DNA of 64,000 nt from Limnoglobus roseus (GTDB lineage Bacteria; Planctomycetota; Planctomycetia; Gemmatales; Gemmataceae), in NCBI RefSeq assembly GCF_008254045.1, contig NZ_CP042425.1, forward strand, positions 6,994,163 to 7,058,162, read 5' to 3'. Below, piece after piece: positions 52,146 to 60,573 of this stretch (position 1 is the stretch's first letter; each line of letters starts with the position of its first letter). Position numbers and translations under genes: made by a program. The notes below the pieces were generated by a model that had not been told where the DNA came from, did not search any database, and saw only the letters and a list, made by a program, of their open reading frames with translations.

Positions 52146-53051
52146 CTATCGCTCGATCGCTTCTTTCATCGGGCGGCGTTTGACCATGGTGATTTCGTTC
52201 CCGCCCGAACTGTGGGTGACGGTGTCGAAGAAGGTCCGGATGAGTAACAGGCCGCGGCCGCTCCCCTTGTCGATGTTGCAGCCCTCGGTCGGATCACAAA
52301 CTTTGGTGGGGTTGTACCCGCGGCCCTCGTCTTTTACCCGCACCATCAGCATCGGCTCTCGCGTGGCCCGCACCGTGATCGTCACCCGCCGCCGCTGGTA
52401 CGGGTCTTCGTGCCCGCGGCGCTCGACCGTTGCGTGGTACTCGTCCCAATCGCCGTTCTTCAACTCGGAACTGATCTCCAAGTTGCCGTGAACGATCGCG
52501 TTCACCACTGCTTCGTGGACGGCCACGCCGACTTGCATCCGCTCCGAATCTTCGAACTGCCGCATCTGCCGCATCATCGACTCGACGTGCGACACGACCG
52601 GCCCGACGAGGTCGGGGTTATTTTCGATCACGAACTCGTGTTCGACTGAAGTCATTCGCCCGAGGAACACGGCCTGCTGCGCCTGCGACGACGCGACCGA
52701 GAGGAGTTCGTCGAGCACCTCTAATACGTCGCGCTCAAGGTTCCGCTTCGGCAGGTAGTTCGACGCGCCGGCCTTCAGCGCCCGCACGGCCAACTCCTCG
52801 CTGCCGAATTCCGTCATTACCAACACGGGGACCGACGGCACCTCTTCTCGCAGGGCCGCGACGAGTTCCAGCCCGTCCATGCCCGGCATGTGGATGTCGC
52901 TGATGACGGCGTCCGGCACCTCGGCCCGAACGGCCGCGAGCGCGTCGGCTGCGTTGTGGGCGTGAAGCACCCGATACCCTTCCGCCGCGAGAATCCGTTC
53001 GAGGTGGTGGAGTTGTTCGGTGGAGTCGTCAACCACAAGGATGCCAGGCAT
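52146..53051 (-). CDS. Response regulator fused to RsbW-type kinase domain (301 aa)
   Basis: ATG 53051 has AGAGGGA at 9-nt spacing. Receiver domain (1-118): acidic pair in VVDDS, phospho-acceptor Asp in VISDIHMPGMDG (about 51-54), and Lys in YLPKRN. A GHKL/HATPase_c domain (about 165-300) has N-box EAVVNAIVHGNLE, G1 VKDEGRGYNP and G2 GSGRGLLLIRTFFD, as in anti-sigma serine kinases. Such fusions link phosphorelay to partner-switching. There is no DNA-binding domain. No partner anti-anti-sigma gene is nearby. Confidence 0.85.
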   Translation of the reverse strand: MPGILVVDDSTEQLHHLERILAAEGYRVLHAHNAADALAAVRAEVPDAVISDIHMPGMDGLELVAALREEVPSVPVLVMTEFGSEELAVRALKAGASNYLPKRNLERDVLEVLDELLSVASSQAQQAVFLGRMTSVEHEFVIENNPDLVGPVVSHVESMMRQMRQFEDSERMQVGVAVHEAVVNAIVHGNLEISSELKNGDWDEYHATVERRGHEDPYQRRRVTITVRATREPMLMVRVKDEGRGYNPTKVCDPTEGCNIDKGSGRGLLLIRTFFDTVTHSSGGNEITMVKRRPMKEAIER

Positions 53052-53181
53052 GAATTGCGTTCCCTCTCGCCCCGGTGAATCGGAGAACGGGACGCTGCTA
53101 GAGTTCCAGGGTGCCGAACCCGGAGGTCCGATCGTAAAACATCGCAACACCCCTAGCTTAATAACTTTTGGTGGTCCCGCG

Positions 53182-53580
53182 ATGATCCGTCTGACCGTGC
53201 CGACACAGTCCCGGAGTCAGTTTGTTGAGATTACCGAAGAGATTCAATCACTTTTGCTGTCGTCCGGCGTGAAGACGGGTTCCTGCATCGTCTACGTGCC
53301 GCACACGACGGCGGGCATTACCATTCAGGAGAACGCCGACCCAGACGTGGTCCACGACATCCTTCTCTGGCTGAATCAGCACGTGTCGAAGAACTTCCCG
53401 GGCTTCCGCCACGCCGAGGGGAACAGCGATTCGCACATCAAGGCGAGCCTGTTCGGGAGTAGTGTGACCGTCCTGATCGAGAATGGTAAACTCGTTTTCG
53501 GCACGTGGCAAGGAATCTATTTGTGCGAGTTCGATGGGCCGCGCACGCGGTCCGTGTTCGTTCAAATCCACGGGAGCTGA
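53182..53580 (+). CDS. YjbQ-family (UPF0047) protein (132 aa)
   Basis: Single-domain protein of the YjbQ family. VYVPHTTAGITIQENADPDV is the signature with two conserved His-type residues. The length is typical. Some members have thiamine phosphate synthase-like activity, but the physiological role is unsettled. Divergent from the response-regulator fusion with a 130-nt gap. Confidence 0.85.
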   Translation: MIRLTVPTQSRSQFVEITEEIQSLLLSSGVKTGSCIVYVPHTTAGITIQENADPDVVHDILLWLNQHVSKNFPGFRHAEGNSDSHIKASLFGSSVTVLIENGKLVFGTWQGIYLCEFDGPRTRSVFVQIHGS

Positions 53581-53730
53581 CGGAGAAGCCGACAACCCGC
53601 CCGCCATTCTCCTGGAAATGATCGAATGCTCGACCGCGTCGCTTGACGTGGAAGCGCCGAGCGGATTTACTCCACTGTAGCCTGAAAGTTCAGGGCCTCT
53701 CGTAGCGACCCCTACCGCACGGATGCCGTC

Positions 53731-54444
53731 ATGACGTTGATTTCCCCCGACGTGATCGCCGAGTTAAAAGGACTTTCGGTCGGGGCTGGCGGCTTCCTCC
53801 TCCTCGTGGGCTTCCTCCTCTGGGGCTTCGGCTGGCGGTGGCACCGCTTCTGGGTTGTCTTCGGGTTCACCGCGGCGGCGGGCATCGTGGGCATGACTTC
53901 GGGCAAGGCGGCGGGTGGGCACATCCTCGTAATGGGCCTTTTGCTCGCGTTCGCGGGCGGCGTCCTCGCCATTGAGTTGGCCAAACTCCTCTCGTTCGTC
54001 GCGGGCGGTATCGGCTGTTGGCTTGCGGTGCAGGCCGTTATTCCGCAGGCGCAAGAACTGTGGGCCGTCTTCTTGGCCGGCGGCCTGTTCGGGGTTTTGC
54101 TCTACCGCCTCTGGACGATGATTCTGATGAGTCTGCTCGGCGTTCTCGTCTCCTGGCACGCGGCCTTCTCGCTCGCGCAGTCGGGGGGCAGTTACGACGC
54201 GGTGAAGTGGGTGACCGAGCATTCTGCGGCCGTGAATAGTGCCGTGATCGTCGTCACGTTGCTCGGCGTTCTGATGCAAACGGTGACGGCCGAGAAGGCC
54301 ACCAAGAAGGCGGAGGGCGGCGAGAAGAAAGCGTCCAAATCGAAGCACGAAAAGCACGAAAAACACGACTCACACGACCATTCCGCCCACAAGGAAGCCT
54401 CGTCCTCGTGGTGGAAGCGCCTTCCCGGCCTCAAGGCCGCCTGA
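53731..54444 (+). CDS. Multi-pass membrane protein with His/Lys-rich tail (237 aa)
   Basis: Six or so hydrophobic helices (residues 18-165) are followed by a soluble tail. The tail at about 190-225 is highly charged and His-rich (KHEKHEKHDSHDHSAHK) and could bind metal. No family I can name. The next gene starts 50 nt after the stop. Confidence 0.65.
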   Translation: MTLISPDVIAELKGLSVGAGGFLLLVGFLLWGFGWRWHRFWVVFGFTAAAGIVGMTSGKAAGGHILVMGLLLAFAGGVLAIELAKLLSFVAGGIGCWLAVQAVIPQAQELWAVFLAGGLFGVLLYRLWTMILMSLLGVLVSWHAAFSLAQSGGSYDAVKWVTEHSAAVNSAVIVVTLLGVLMQTVTAEKATKKAEGGEKKASKSKHEKHEKHDSHDHSAHKEASSSWWKRLPGLKAA

Positions 54445-54494
54445 TAAAGTCAGGGGCGTACCGATCCCCCTGCCCCGATGCGACACTCGCTTCC

Positions 54495-55154
54495 ATGTCC
54501 GCCATCCTTGAATCGATTCAGGTCGGTCTGCCGCGATTTCACGGCCAGCCGGGTGCCGTCGATCCGATGGACCGACCGTGGGCCACGGCGTTCTTCAAAG
54601 AGCGCGTGGACGGGCCGGTTGAAGTCGGCTGGGAGACACTGGCCGGGGATGGCGTGTCCGACCTGGAGAACCACGGCGGTCCGGACAAGGCCATCCTCGC
54701 TTACTCCGCCGATCACTACCCCAACTGGCAGGATCAACTCAACCTGCCCGCCCTCCCCTTCGGGGCGTTCGGCGAAAACTTCACCATCCGCGGTCTGAGC
54801 GAATCGACGGTCTGCATCGGCGACCAGTGGCGAATCGGCCCCTGCCGGTTCGAAGTGTCGCAACCCCGGCAGCCCTGCTGGAAGCTCGCCCGCCGCTGGC
54901 GGATCAAGGAACTGCCGGCACTCGTCGTGTCGTCCGGCCGCAGCGGTTGGTATCTGCGCATCCTGCAAGCCGGGACGCTCACCGCGGGAATGAACCCGTC
55001 CCTCGAACACCGCCCGAACCCCGATTGGTCGGTCCAGCGTGCGAACCGCGTGTTCTACCAGTTGAAGAACGACGCCGAGGCGAACCGCGAATTACTCTCG
55101 GTGAGCGAGTTGTCGATCAGTTGGAAGGAACTCCTCCGATCCCGCGTGGCCTGA
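54495..55154 (+). CDS. MOSC-domain protein, YiiM-like (219 aa)
   Basis: ATG 54495 is used; the longer frame begins in the previous gene. MOSC beta-barrel with GDGVSDLENHGGPDKAILAY, GAFGENFTIRGLSES and the cysteine-containing QPRQPCWKLARRW, the catalytic/molybdenum-cofactor cysteine. YiiM proteins reduce N-hydroxylated substrates with bound molybdenum cofactor. The C-terminal helical tail is typical. Confidence 0.85.
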   Translation: MSAILESIQVGLPRFHGQPGAVDPMDRPWATAFFKERVDGPVEVGWETLAGDGVSDLENHGGPDKAILAYSADHYPNWQDQLNLPALPFGAFGENFTIRGLSESTVCIGDQWRIGPCRFEVSQPRQPCWKLARRWRIKELPALVVSSGRSGWYLRILQAGTLTAGMNPSLEHRPNPDWSVQRANRVFYQLKNDAEANRELLSVSELSISWKELLRSRVA

Positions 55155-55184
55155 ACAAGACTCGCCGACTTGACGACAGAAGTC

Positions 55185-55212
55185 TTGAACATGATCGACC
55201 TACTGCTATAAT
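55185..55212 (+). promoter_or_regulatory. Sigma-70-type promoter
   Basis: TTGAAC (55185-55190), 16-nt spacer, perfect TATAAT (55207-55212), 58 nt before the PSD1 start. The best consensus promoter in the window. Confidence 0.65.
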
Positions 55213-55270
55213 AACACAACCTTCCTGACTAATTCAACGATCAGCCCTTCCGCCACCCACGGGTTGTCTC

Positions 55271-57841
55271 ATGCGAACCCTGCCCCACCTTTCGATATTG
55301 GCACTCGTTGTCACGTGCGGCCAATTGACGGCGGCCGACCCCGCGCCCAAGTTCTCGTCCGAGCAGGTCGGCTTCTACGAGAAGGAAGTCAAGCCGCTGC
55401 TCCAAAAGCATTGTTTCAAGTGTCACGGGGCGGGCGAGAAGATCAAGGGCGGCTTGAGCCTCAGCACGCGAGCGTTGACCCTGACCGGCGGCGACACGGG
55501 CACGGCCGTGGACCTGACCTCACCCGAGAAGAGCCTGTTCCTTCTCGCGATTACCAACAAGCGGCCCGACGGCGGTGACGTGATGCCGCCGAGTGGGAAG
55601 TTGCCCGACGCCGACATCGCCGTTCTGACGAAGTGGGTGAAGGAAAAGCTGCCCGTCTCGGCCGCCGACCTCGGATCGGTCGAACCGGCCCCCGCCGAGA
55701 AGGCTTCGGTCATTACGGAAGAGGCCAAAAAGTATTGGGCCTACCAGCCCGTGAAGCGGCCCGCCGTGCCGGCCGTGAAGACACCGACCCGCAACCCGAT
55801 CGACGCCTTCCTCGCGGCCAAGCGGGAAGCCAAGAGTATCCCGGGCAACGGCCCGGCCGACCGCGTCGCCCTCGTTCGCCGCGCGTACTACGACTTGCTC
55901 GGTCTGCCGCCGACGCCGGAACAGGTCGATGCGTTCGTCAACGACAAGTCGCCGAATGCATTCGCGAAACTCGTCGACGAACTCCTCGCCTCGCCGCACT
56001 ACGGCGAGAAATGGGGCCGCCACTGGCTGGACGTGGTCCGGTTCGCCGAGACGAACGGCTACGAGCGCGACGGCCCGAAGCCGAACGCCTGGCGGTTCCG
56101 CGATTACGTCATTCGCAGTTTCAACGCGGACAAGCGGTACGATCAGTTCATCCGCGAACAAATCGCTGGCGACGAGATGCCCGGCGACAACGCCGACGCC
56201 GTCATCGCCACCGGCTTCTACCGCCTCGGCCTCTGGGACGACGAACCGGCCGACCGCGAGCAAGCCCTCTACGACGGCTACGATGACCTCGTCACCGTTA
56301 CCGGCCAGACGTTCCTGGCCATGACCCTCAACTGTGCCCGCTGCCACGACCACAAGAAAGACCCGATCCCGCAGGTCGATTATTACAAGCTCGTCGCCTT
56401 CTTCCGCGACATCCGCCCGTTCAGCGACACCCGGGGCACGTCATCCTCGACGAACTCGACCGACATCACGCCGGCCGACCGCCGAAAGGTTTACGAAGGC
56501 GAATTAAAGGAGCGTCAAGAGAAGCTCGCCGAGTTGACAAAGAAGATGGTTGCGATCGAAGACGAGGCGATCAAGACGATGCCCGCCCAGGACCAACGGG
56601 CCGCGGAAGGCGCGGACCGCCCCCAAGTCGTCGCAAAACTGCCACAGGTCTTCACCAACGAACAACGGCGAAACTACAACCGACTGAAGCGCGAGCGTGT
56701 CGACCTCGAAAAGAAGCCGATGCCGAACCAACAGTTCGCCCTCTCGGTGAACAATTGCGACCCGACCCCGCCGCCAGTCTTCGTCCTCGCCCGCGGCAAC
56801 CCGCATGCGCCGAAGGAGAAGGAACTGTGCCAACCGGGATTCCCGACCATCCTTGGCCTTCCCGACCCGGAGATTGCAGCCGCGAAGGGCGGCTCGAAAA
56901 CGAGCGGCCGCCGCACCGTGCTGGCGAACTGGATCGCTTCAGGGTCCAACCCGATGACGGCCCGCGTGATGGCCAACCGGGTGTGGCAGCACCACTTCGG
57001 CCGCGGCATTGTCCCCTCGCCGAGCGACTTCGGGAAACTCGGCGAAACCTCGACGCACCCCGAGTTGCTCGACTGGTTGGCTAGTGAATTCGTCGAACCG
57101 ACGGCCGGCCAACCTTGGTCGGTGCCCGGCGAAGCCTGGACGTTGAAGCGTCTCCATCGCCTCCTGATGCTCTCCGACGCCTATCAAATGTCTTCGACCG
57201 CGAACGCAAAAGCTCTGGCCGCCGATCCGTCGAACGGTCTCTTCTGGCGGTTCAACATGCGGCGGCTGGTCGCGGAGGAAGTCCGCGACTCGATCTTGAG
57301 CATGGCCGGCAAACTCAAACTGGAGGCGTTCGGCCCGAGTGTGTTCCCGAGGATTCCACAGGAAGTGCTGGCCGGCCAGTCCGTCCCCGGCAACGGCTGG
57401 CTGCTCTCCCGCGGCGGCGGCTACGACCCGAAGAACCCCGACCAGGGGAACCGCCGGAGTGTCTACGTTCACGTGAAGCGATCGTTACAGGTGCCGATTC
57501 TGATTAATCACGACCAGGCCGACACCGATTCGAGCTGCCCGGTGCGGTACACGACCACCGTCCCGACACAAGCCCTCGGGATGCTCAACAGCGAGTTCAC
57601 GAACGAGATGGCCGCTGCGTTCGCGAGCAAATTGATGTCAGCCGCTCCCGGGGATCTCTCGAAGCAAGTCGCCCGTGCCATCCGCCTCACAACGGGCCGC
57701 ACGCCATCGGATTCGGAAGTCCAAAAGGACGTTGCGTTCATCCAGACGATGAAGGAAAAACATCGTCTGAGTGATGAAGAAGCTCTCGCCCGCTACGCCC
57801 TCCTCGAACTGAATGCAAACGAGTTTGTGTACCTCGACTGA
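55271..57841 (+). CDS. Secreted PSCyt1-DUF1549-DUF1553 (PSD1) protein (856 aa)
   Basis: Signal peptide (RTLPHLSILALVVTCGQLTAA). Haem motif CFKCH (about 55-59), DUF1549 with WGRHWLDVVRFAETNGYERD, second haem-type motif CARCHDHKKDP (about 356-366), and DUF1553 with NPMTARVMANRVWQHHFGRG and VPTQALGMLNSEF. A charged helical insert with coiled-coil character (about 415-450, ELKERQEKLAELTKKM) separates the domains. Stand-alone here, unlike the paralogue at 40144. Confidence 0.9.
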   Translation: MRTLPHLSILALVVTCGQLTAADPAPKFSSEQVGFYEKEVKPLLQKHCFKCHGAGEKIKGGLSLSTRALTLTGGDTGTAVDLTSPEKSLFLLAITNKRPDGGDVMPPSGKLPDADIAVLTKWVKEKLPVSAADLGSVEPAPAEKASVITEEAKKYWAYQPVKRPAVPAVKTPTRNPIDAFLAAKREAKSIPGNGPADRVALVRRAYYDLLGLPPTPEQVDAFVNDKSPNAFAKLVDELLASPHYGEKWGRHWLDVVRFAETNGYERDGPKPNAWRFRDYVIRSFNADKRYDQFIREQIAGDEMPGDNADAVIATGFYRLGLWDDEPADREQALYDGYDDLVTVTGQTFLAMTLNCARCHDHKKDPIPQVDYYKLVAFFRDIRPFSDTRGTSSSTNSTDITPADRRKVYEGELKERQEKLAELTKKMVAIEDEAIKTMPAQDQRAAEGADRPQVVAKLPQVFTNEQRRNYNRLKRERVDLEKKPMPNQQFALSVNNCDPTPPPVFVLARGNPHAPKEKELCQPGFPTILGLPDPEIAAAKGGSKTSGRRTVLANWIASGSNPMTARVMANRVWQHHFGRGIVPSPSDFGKLGETSTHPELLDWLASEFVEPTAGQPWSVPGEAWTLKRLHRLLMLSDAYQMSSTANAKALAADPSNGLFWRFNMRRLVAEEVRDSILSMAGKLKLEAFGPSVFPRIPQEVLAGQSVPGNGWLLSRGGGYDPKNPDQGNRRSVYVHVKRSLQVPILINHDQADTDSSCPVRYTTTVPTQALGMLNSEFTNEMAAAFASKLMSAAPGDLSKQVARAIRLTTGRTPSDSEVQKDVAFIQTMKEKHRLSDEEALARYALLELNANEFVYLD

Positions 57842-57902
57842 CTATCCCGACGAGGAAGTTCCGAACCCTTGCTCGCCCTTCCTTGTCAGTTCGTCGAAGG
57901 CG

Positions 57903-57908
57903 TATAAA
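57903..57908 (+). promoter_or_regulatory. Likely -10 box of the tRNA gene
   Basis: TATAAA ends 12 nt before the tRNA 5' end. A TTGTCA lies 14 nt upstream, a shorter spacer than usual. Confidence 0.4.
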
Positions 57909-57920
57909 CTTGAAGAAGCA

Positions 57921-57993
57921 GGCGGGGTAGCTCAGTGGTTAGAGCAATCGCTTCATAAGCGATGGGTCGCCGGTTCAAACCCGGCCTCCGCTA
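57921..57993 (+). tRNA. tRNA with CAU anticodon (Met, or Ile2)
   Basis: All arms fold by eye: a 7-bp acceptor with two G-U pairs, a D stem GCUC/GAGC, an anticodon stem AUCGC/GCGAU with loop UUCAUAA (anticodon CAU), variable GGGUC, and a T stem GCCGG/CCGGC. No encoded CCA. The CAU anticodon is that of elongator methionine; modified to lysidine it would be Ile2, which I cannot exclude. The element's integrase gene starts 105 nt downstream in the same direction, so the tRNA 3' half is the probable attachment site. Confidence 0.85.
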
Positions 57994-58069
57994 TTGACGG
58001 AAGTCCTGATAGCCGAAGCACTTACGCTTTCCTCTCGACGGTCGGGAGTGCGGCACGAATGGCCTCTAG

Positions 58070-58087
58070 CTGCAGTAATTACTGCAG
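58070..58087. promoter_or_regulatory. 18-bp perfect palindrome over the integrase ribosome binding site
   Basis: CTGCAGTAATTACTGCAG reads the same on both strands and touches the AGGGAG Shine-Dalgarno of the integrase (58085-58090). It is a natural operator or an RNA hairpin that could block translation. Confidence 0.6.
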
Positions 58088-58097
58088 GGAGTCCCTT

Positions 58098-59333
58098 GTG
58101 GCCCACTCGTCCCCGGTCAAATTCCCGGATTTACTGCACCACAAACCGTCCGGCCGGGCCTACGTCATGGCCCGCACCGGCAGCGGCAAACGAAAGCCCA
58201 TCTACCTCGGCGTCCACGGCAGCGAGGAGTCGCGGAAGGAGTACGCCCGGTTCATCGCCCGCCTCGCGGCACAAGCCCCGAGTGCCGTCGCCCCGACCTC
58301 GCCGAAGGACGACCCGGCCCCCGACCGGACGCTGAACGAGGTCGCCGTGGACTTCGCCCGCCACGTCTCCCTCTACTACCCGCCGAAGTCGTCGGAGGCC
58401 CGGACGTTCAGACTGACCATGCGGCCGATGGTCGAGTTCTTCGGCCACCTACCGGCCGTCGAGTTCGGCCCCAAGTGCCTGAAGGCGGTTCAGAAGCACT
58501 TCGTCGGCGGGGGACTGTCGCGCAAGGAAGTGAACCGGCGGACGGGCATGGTGAAGCGAATGTTCAAGTGGTTAGCGGCCGAGGAACTCGTGCCGGCGTC
58601 GGTGTACCAGGCGTTGACGGCCGTGGAAGGGTTGCGGCGGGGGCGATCGACCGCGGCGGAATCGGAACCCGTCCTGCCGGTCAGTGACGAACTGGTCGAG
58701 CGGACGCTGCCGGTGTTGAACCGCTACGTCGCGGGGATGGTCCAGGTCCAGCGACTGAGCGGCTGCCGGCCGGGCGAACTCTGCCGCCTCCGCATGGCCG
58801 ACGTGGTGAAGCTAGAGCGGGTGTGGCTGTACGAGCCGGCCGAGCACAAGGGGGCACACCGGGGCAAGAAGAAAGTGATCGTCATCGGCCCGCGGGCGCA
58901 GGCGATTCTGGAACCGTTCCTGCCCCCCGACCCGACCGACTACGTCTTCTCCCCGGTGAGGGCGGTCGGCGAACTCTTGGCGGCCCGAACGGCGCGACGC
59001 AAGACGCCGCACTACCCCTCCCACATGGCCCGGAACGCGGCGAAGCGGAAGGCCGACCGGAAGCGACCGCCGCGGGCGTGCTACACGTCGAGCAGCTACG
59101 CCAAGAGCATCGTGAAGGCCGTGCAACGGGCGAACGCCAAGCGGCCCTCGGACGACCAAATCCCGCACTGGCACCCGCACCAACTCCGGCACTCGTTCGC
59201 CACGGTGGTCCGCAAGCGACAGGGGTTGGAAGCGGCTCAAGCCTCGCTGGGGCACGACCGGATGAGCACGACGGAAATTTATGCGGAGAAGAACCTGGGC
59301 TTGGCGATCAAGGTGGCGGAAGAGAACGGGTGA
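58098..59333 (+). CDS. Tyrosine recombinase / integrase (411 aa)
   Basis: GTG 58098 has AGGGAG at 7-nt spacing; the longer frame would extend across the tRNA. N-terminal domain about 10-55 (YLGVHGSEESRKEY), similar to the left-element integrase. Catalytic domain with R224 (GCRPGE), H361 and R364 (HPHQLRH), H386 (LGHDR) and nucleophile Y395 (EIYAE), the complete set. An insertion rich in Arg/Lys (about 298-330) precedes the HxxR block. Mediates integration at the adjacent tRNA. Confidence 0.88.
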   Translation: MAHSSPVKFPDLLHHKPSGRAYVMARTGSGKRKPIYLGVHGSEESRKEYARFIARLAAQAPSAVAPTSPKDDPAPDRTLNEVAVDFARHVSLYYPPKSSEARTFRLTMRPMVEFFGHLPAVEFGPKCLKAVQKHFVGGGLSRKEVNRRTGMVKRMFKWLAAEELVPASVYQALTAVEGLRRGRSTAAESEPVLPVSDELVERTLPVLNRYVAGMVQVQRLSGCRPGELCRLRMADVVKLERVWLYEPAEHKGAHRGKKKVIVIGPRAQAILEPFLPPDPTDYVFSPVRAVGELLAARTARRKTPHYPSHMARNAAKRKADRKRPPRACYTSSSYAKSIVKAVQRANAKRPSDDQIPHWHPHQLRHSFATVVRKRQGLEAAQASLGHDRMSTTEIYAEKNLGLAIKVAEENG

Positions 59334-59345
59334 GACGGAGAACGG

Positions 59346-59370
59346 CCCCCGGCGGTCGGGGGTCTGTTTT
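59346..59370 (+). terminator. Intrinsic terminator
   Basis: CCCCCG (59346-59351) pairs with CGGGGG (59357-59362), followed by TCTGTTTT, just after the integrase stop. Confidence 0.6.
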
Positions 59371-59397
59371 GTCGGCGGTGCCCTACCCCGGCTCGGT

Positions 59398-59718
59398 TCA
59401 GATTCCCATCGCCTTGAGTTGCCGGGCGGCCTCTTCCGACGCGCGTTGTCGTTCGGACGGGGAGCGGGACGGGACGCCGACGACGGCGGGCGTGCCGGTG
59501 ATGGCCGTCAGGAACCGTTCGACGGCCTTGATCGAGGTCATCACCCGGCCGGGCGTGCGGGCGTGTTCCAGGTGGACGCGAACGCCGTCCGGGGCTGTCG
59601 CGCCGCGGTTACACCACCGCGACAGGGAGGCGGGACTCATGTGGAACGCCCGCGCGGCCCGACTCAGGGTTACGAACCCTTCGGCCCGGAGTGTCTCGAT
59701 CGTGGTCGTCGTCTGCAC
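59398..59718 (-). CDS. Small helix-turn-helix protein (106 aa)
   Basis: GTG 59718 has GAGGAA eight nt upstream on the minus strand, which supports this start over any further upstream. Residues 8-40 (TLRAEGFVTLSRAARAFHMS, PASLSRWCNRG) form a MerR/excisionase-like helix-turn-helix with a likely wing. The C-terminus is polar with Arg/Glu-rich helices. Convergent with the integrase, so a candidate directionality factor or repressor of it. Confidence 0.6.
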   Translation of the reverse strand: MQTTTTIETLRAEGFVTLSRAARAFHMSPASLSRWCNRGATAPDGVRVHLEHARTPGRVMTSIKAVERFLTAITGTPAVVGVPSRSPSERQRASEEAARQLKAMGI

Positions 59719-60015
59719 GGATGCGATTCCTCGTGATTGGTGGCAGTTGAAATTCAGTTCGATTCTGTCGGACGGGTAACGGCGATACGTTGCAGTGCGG
59801 GCCGTGAAGCAGCCGGGACACGCGGCTTTCCAGTTCGCTCGAATACCATCCGACGTGAACTCCGATTCGAGAACCGACTCGCCCGCCACCCCACACCGCA
59901 CAATGCCGCGCCGCGACGAGCGGCGGTAGGCAGTGTGCTGTCTTCTCGAAGAGAAGACATGTTCTTGTCTCAACCATTGAGACGCTACCGTCTCAATGGT
60001 TGAGACGCTACCGTC
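59719..60015. other. Putative origin/control region
   Basis: No gene. It contains a 9-bp-arm palindrome at 59939-59959 (TGTCTTCTC, GAA, GAGAAGACA) and most of three 23-bp repeats (59967-60029), between the replication operon end and the small HTH gene. Confidence 0.5.
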
Positions 60016-60029
60016 TCAATGGTTGAGAC
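59967..60029. repeat. Three iteron-like repeats with 23-bp period
   Basis: Sites at 59967-59983, 59990-60006 and 60013-60029 each have GTCTCAA, three bases, TTGAGAC; sites 2 and 3 are GTCTCAATGGTTGAGAC, and site 1 is its reverse complement. Each is followed by GCTACC (site 3 by GCTTGG). The last site covers the stop codon of the winged-helix gene. The spacing of about two helical turns fits plasmid iterons or operator arrays. Confidence 0.7.
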
Positions 60030-60573
60030 GCTTGGTATCGAGTCGCGGGGTCGGGAAGATGCGGTACACGGAGGCCGATTTGCCCATCTCACCCCGCCGC
60101 TTCCGCCGGAGATACCCCGCCGTTCGGAGTTCCTTGAGTCGCGCGGTGACGGTGTTCGTGCTGACCTTAAAACGCTTCGCCAAACGCCGCGTACTGGTCC
60201 GGCACAGCCCCTTCCTCTCGCACGTCCACAGCCAACACCAGATGGCGACCGCGAGCGGGTGACACGGCGTCGCCGACTTGATGAACTGCCGGTAGCCGAG
60301 GTTCTTGCGGACCACAGGGTGAAGCAGCTTTCGGTCCTTTCGCCTCGCCGCACCTTGCTTCGGTTGCGCGGGTGAGAGAGAGGTGGGAAGGGGTTCCCCG
60401 ATGAACTCACCTTCCGTAATTCGCCCCACGATCAAATCGGCCTCTCTGTCCGTCGCCATGCGGAGAAAGCCATCGGGCAGAGCCTCCCCTTCCTTCATCC
60501 ATTCCCACGGGTAGGCCGTGGGGCAGTGCTTCGCCCACGCCGATCCCGGTTTAGGACACAAGGTGCTGATCAC
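60016..60573 (-). CDS. Winged-helix replication/regulatory protein (185 aa)
   Basis: Residues 95-165 hold a winged-helix fold (RRLAKRFKVSTNTVTARLKE, LRTAGYLRRKRRGEMG) with a basic N-terminal arm. The start overlaps the helicase stop (ATGA). Its end lies inside the iteron-like repeats, so it could bind them. Its position after primase and helicase genes suggests a replication-initiator accessory role, which the sequence does not prove. Confidence 0.6.
   Translation of the reverse strand: MISTLCPKPGSAWAKHCPTAYPWEWMKEGEALPDGFLRMATDREADLIVGRITEGEFIGEPLPTSLSPAQPKQGAARRKDRKLLHPVVRKNLGYRQFIKSATPCHPLAVAIWCWLWTCERKGLCRTSTRRLAKRFKVSTNTVTARLKELRTAGYLRRKRRGEMGKSASVYRIFPTPRLDTKRLNH

Noticed and set aside
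57813..58097. Integrase start upstream of or within the tRNA gene
   Set aside because: The frame is open by chance through the tRNA; GTG 58098 has a proper Shine-Dalgarno.
59967..60029. Repeat array as a CRISPR
   Set aside because: Only three palindromic units with 6-nt spacers that are identical; no unique spacers and no cas genes.
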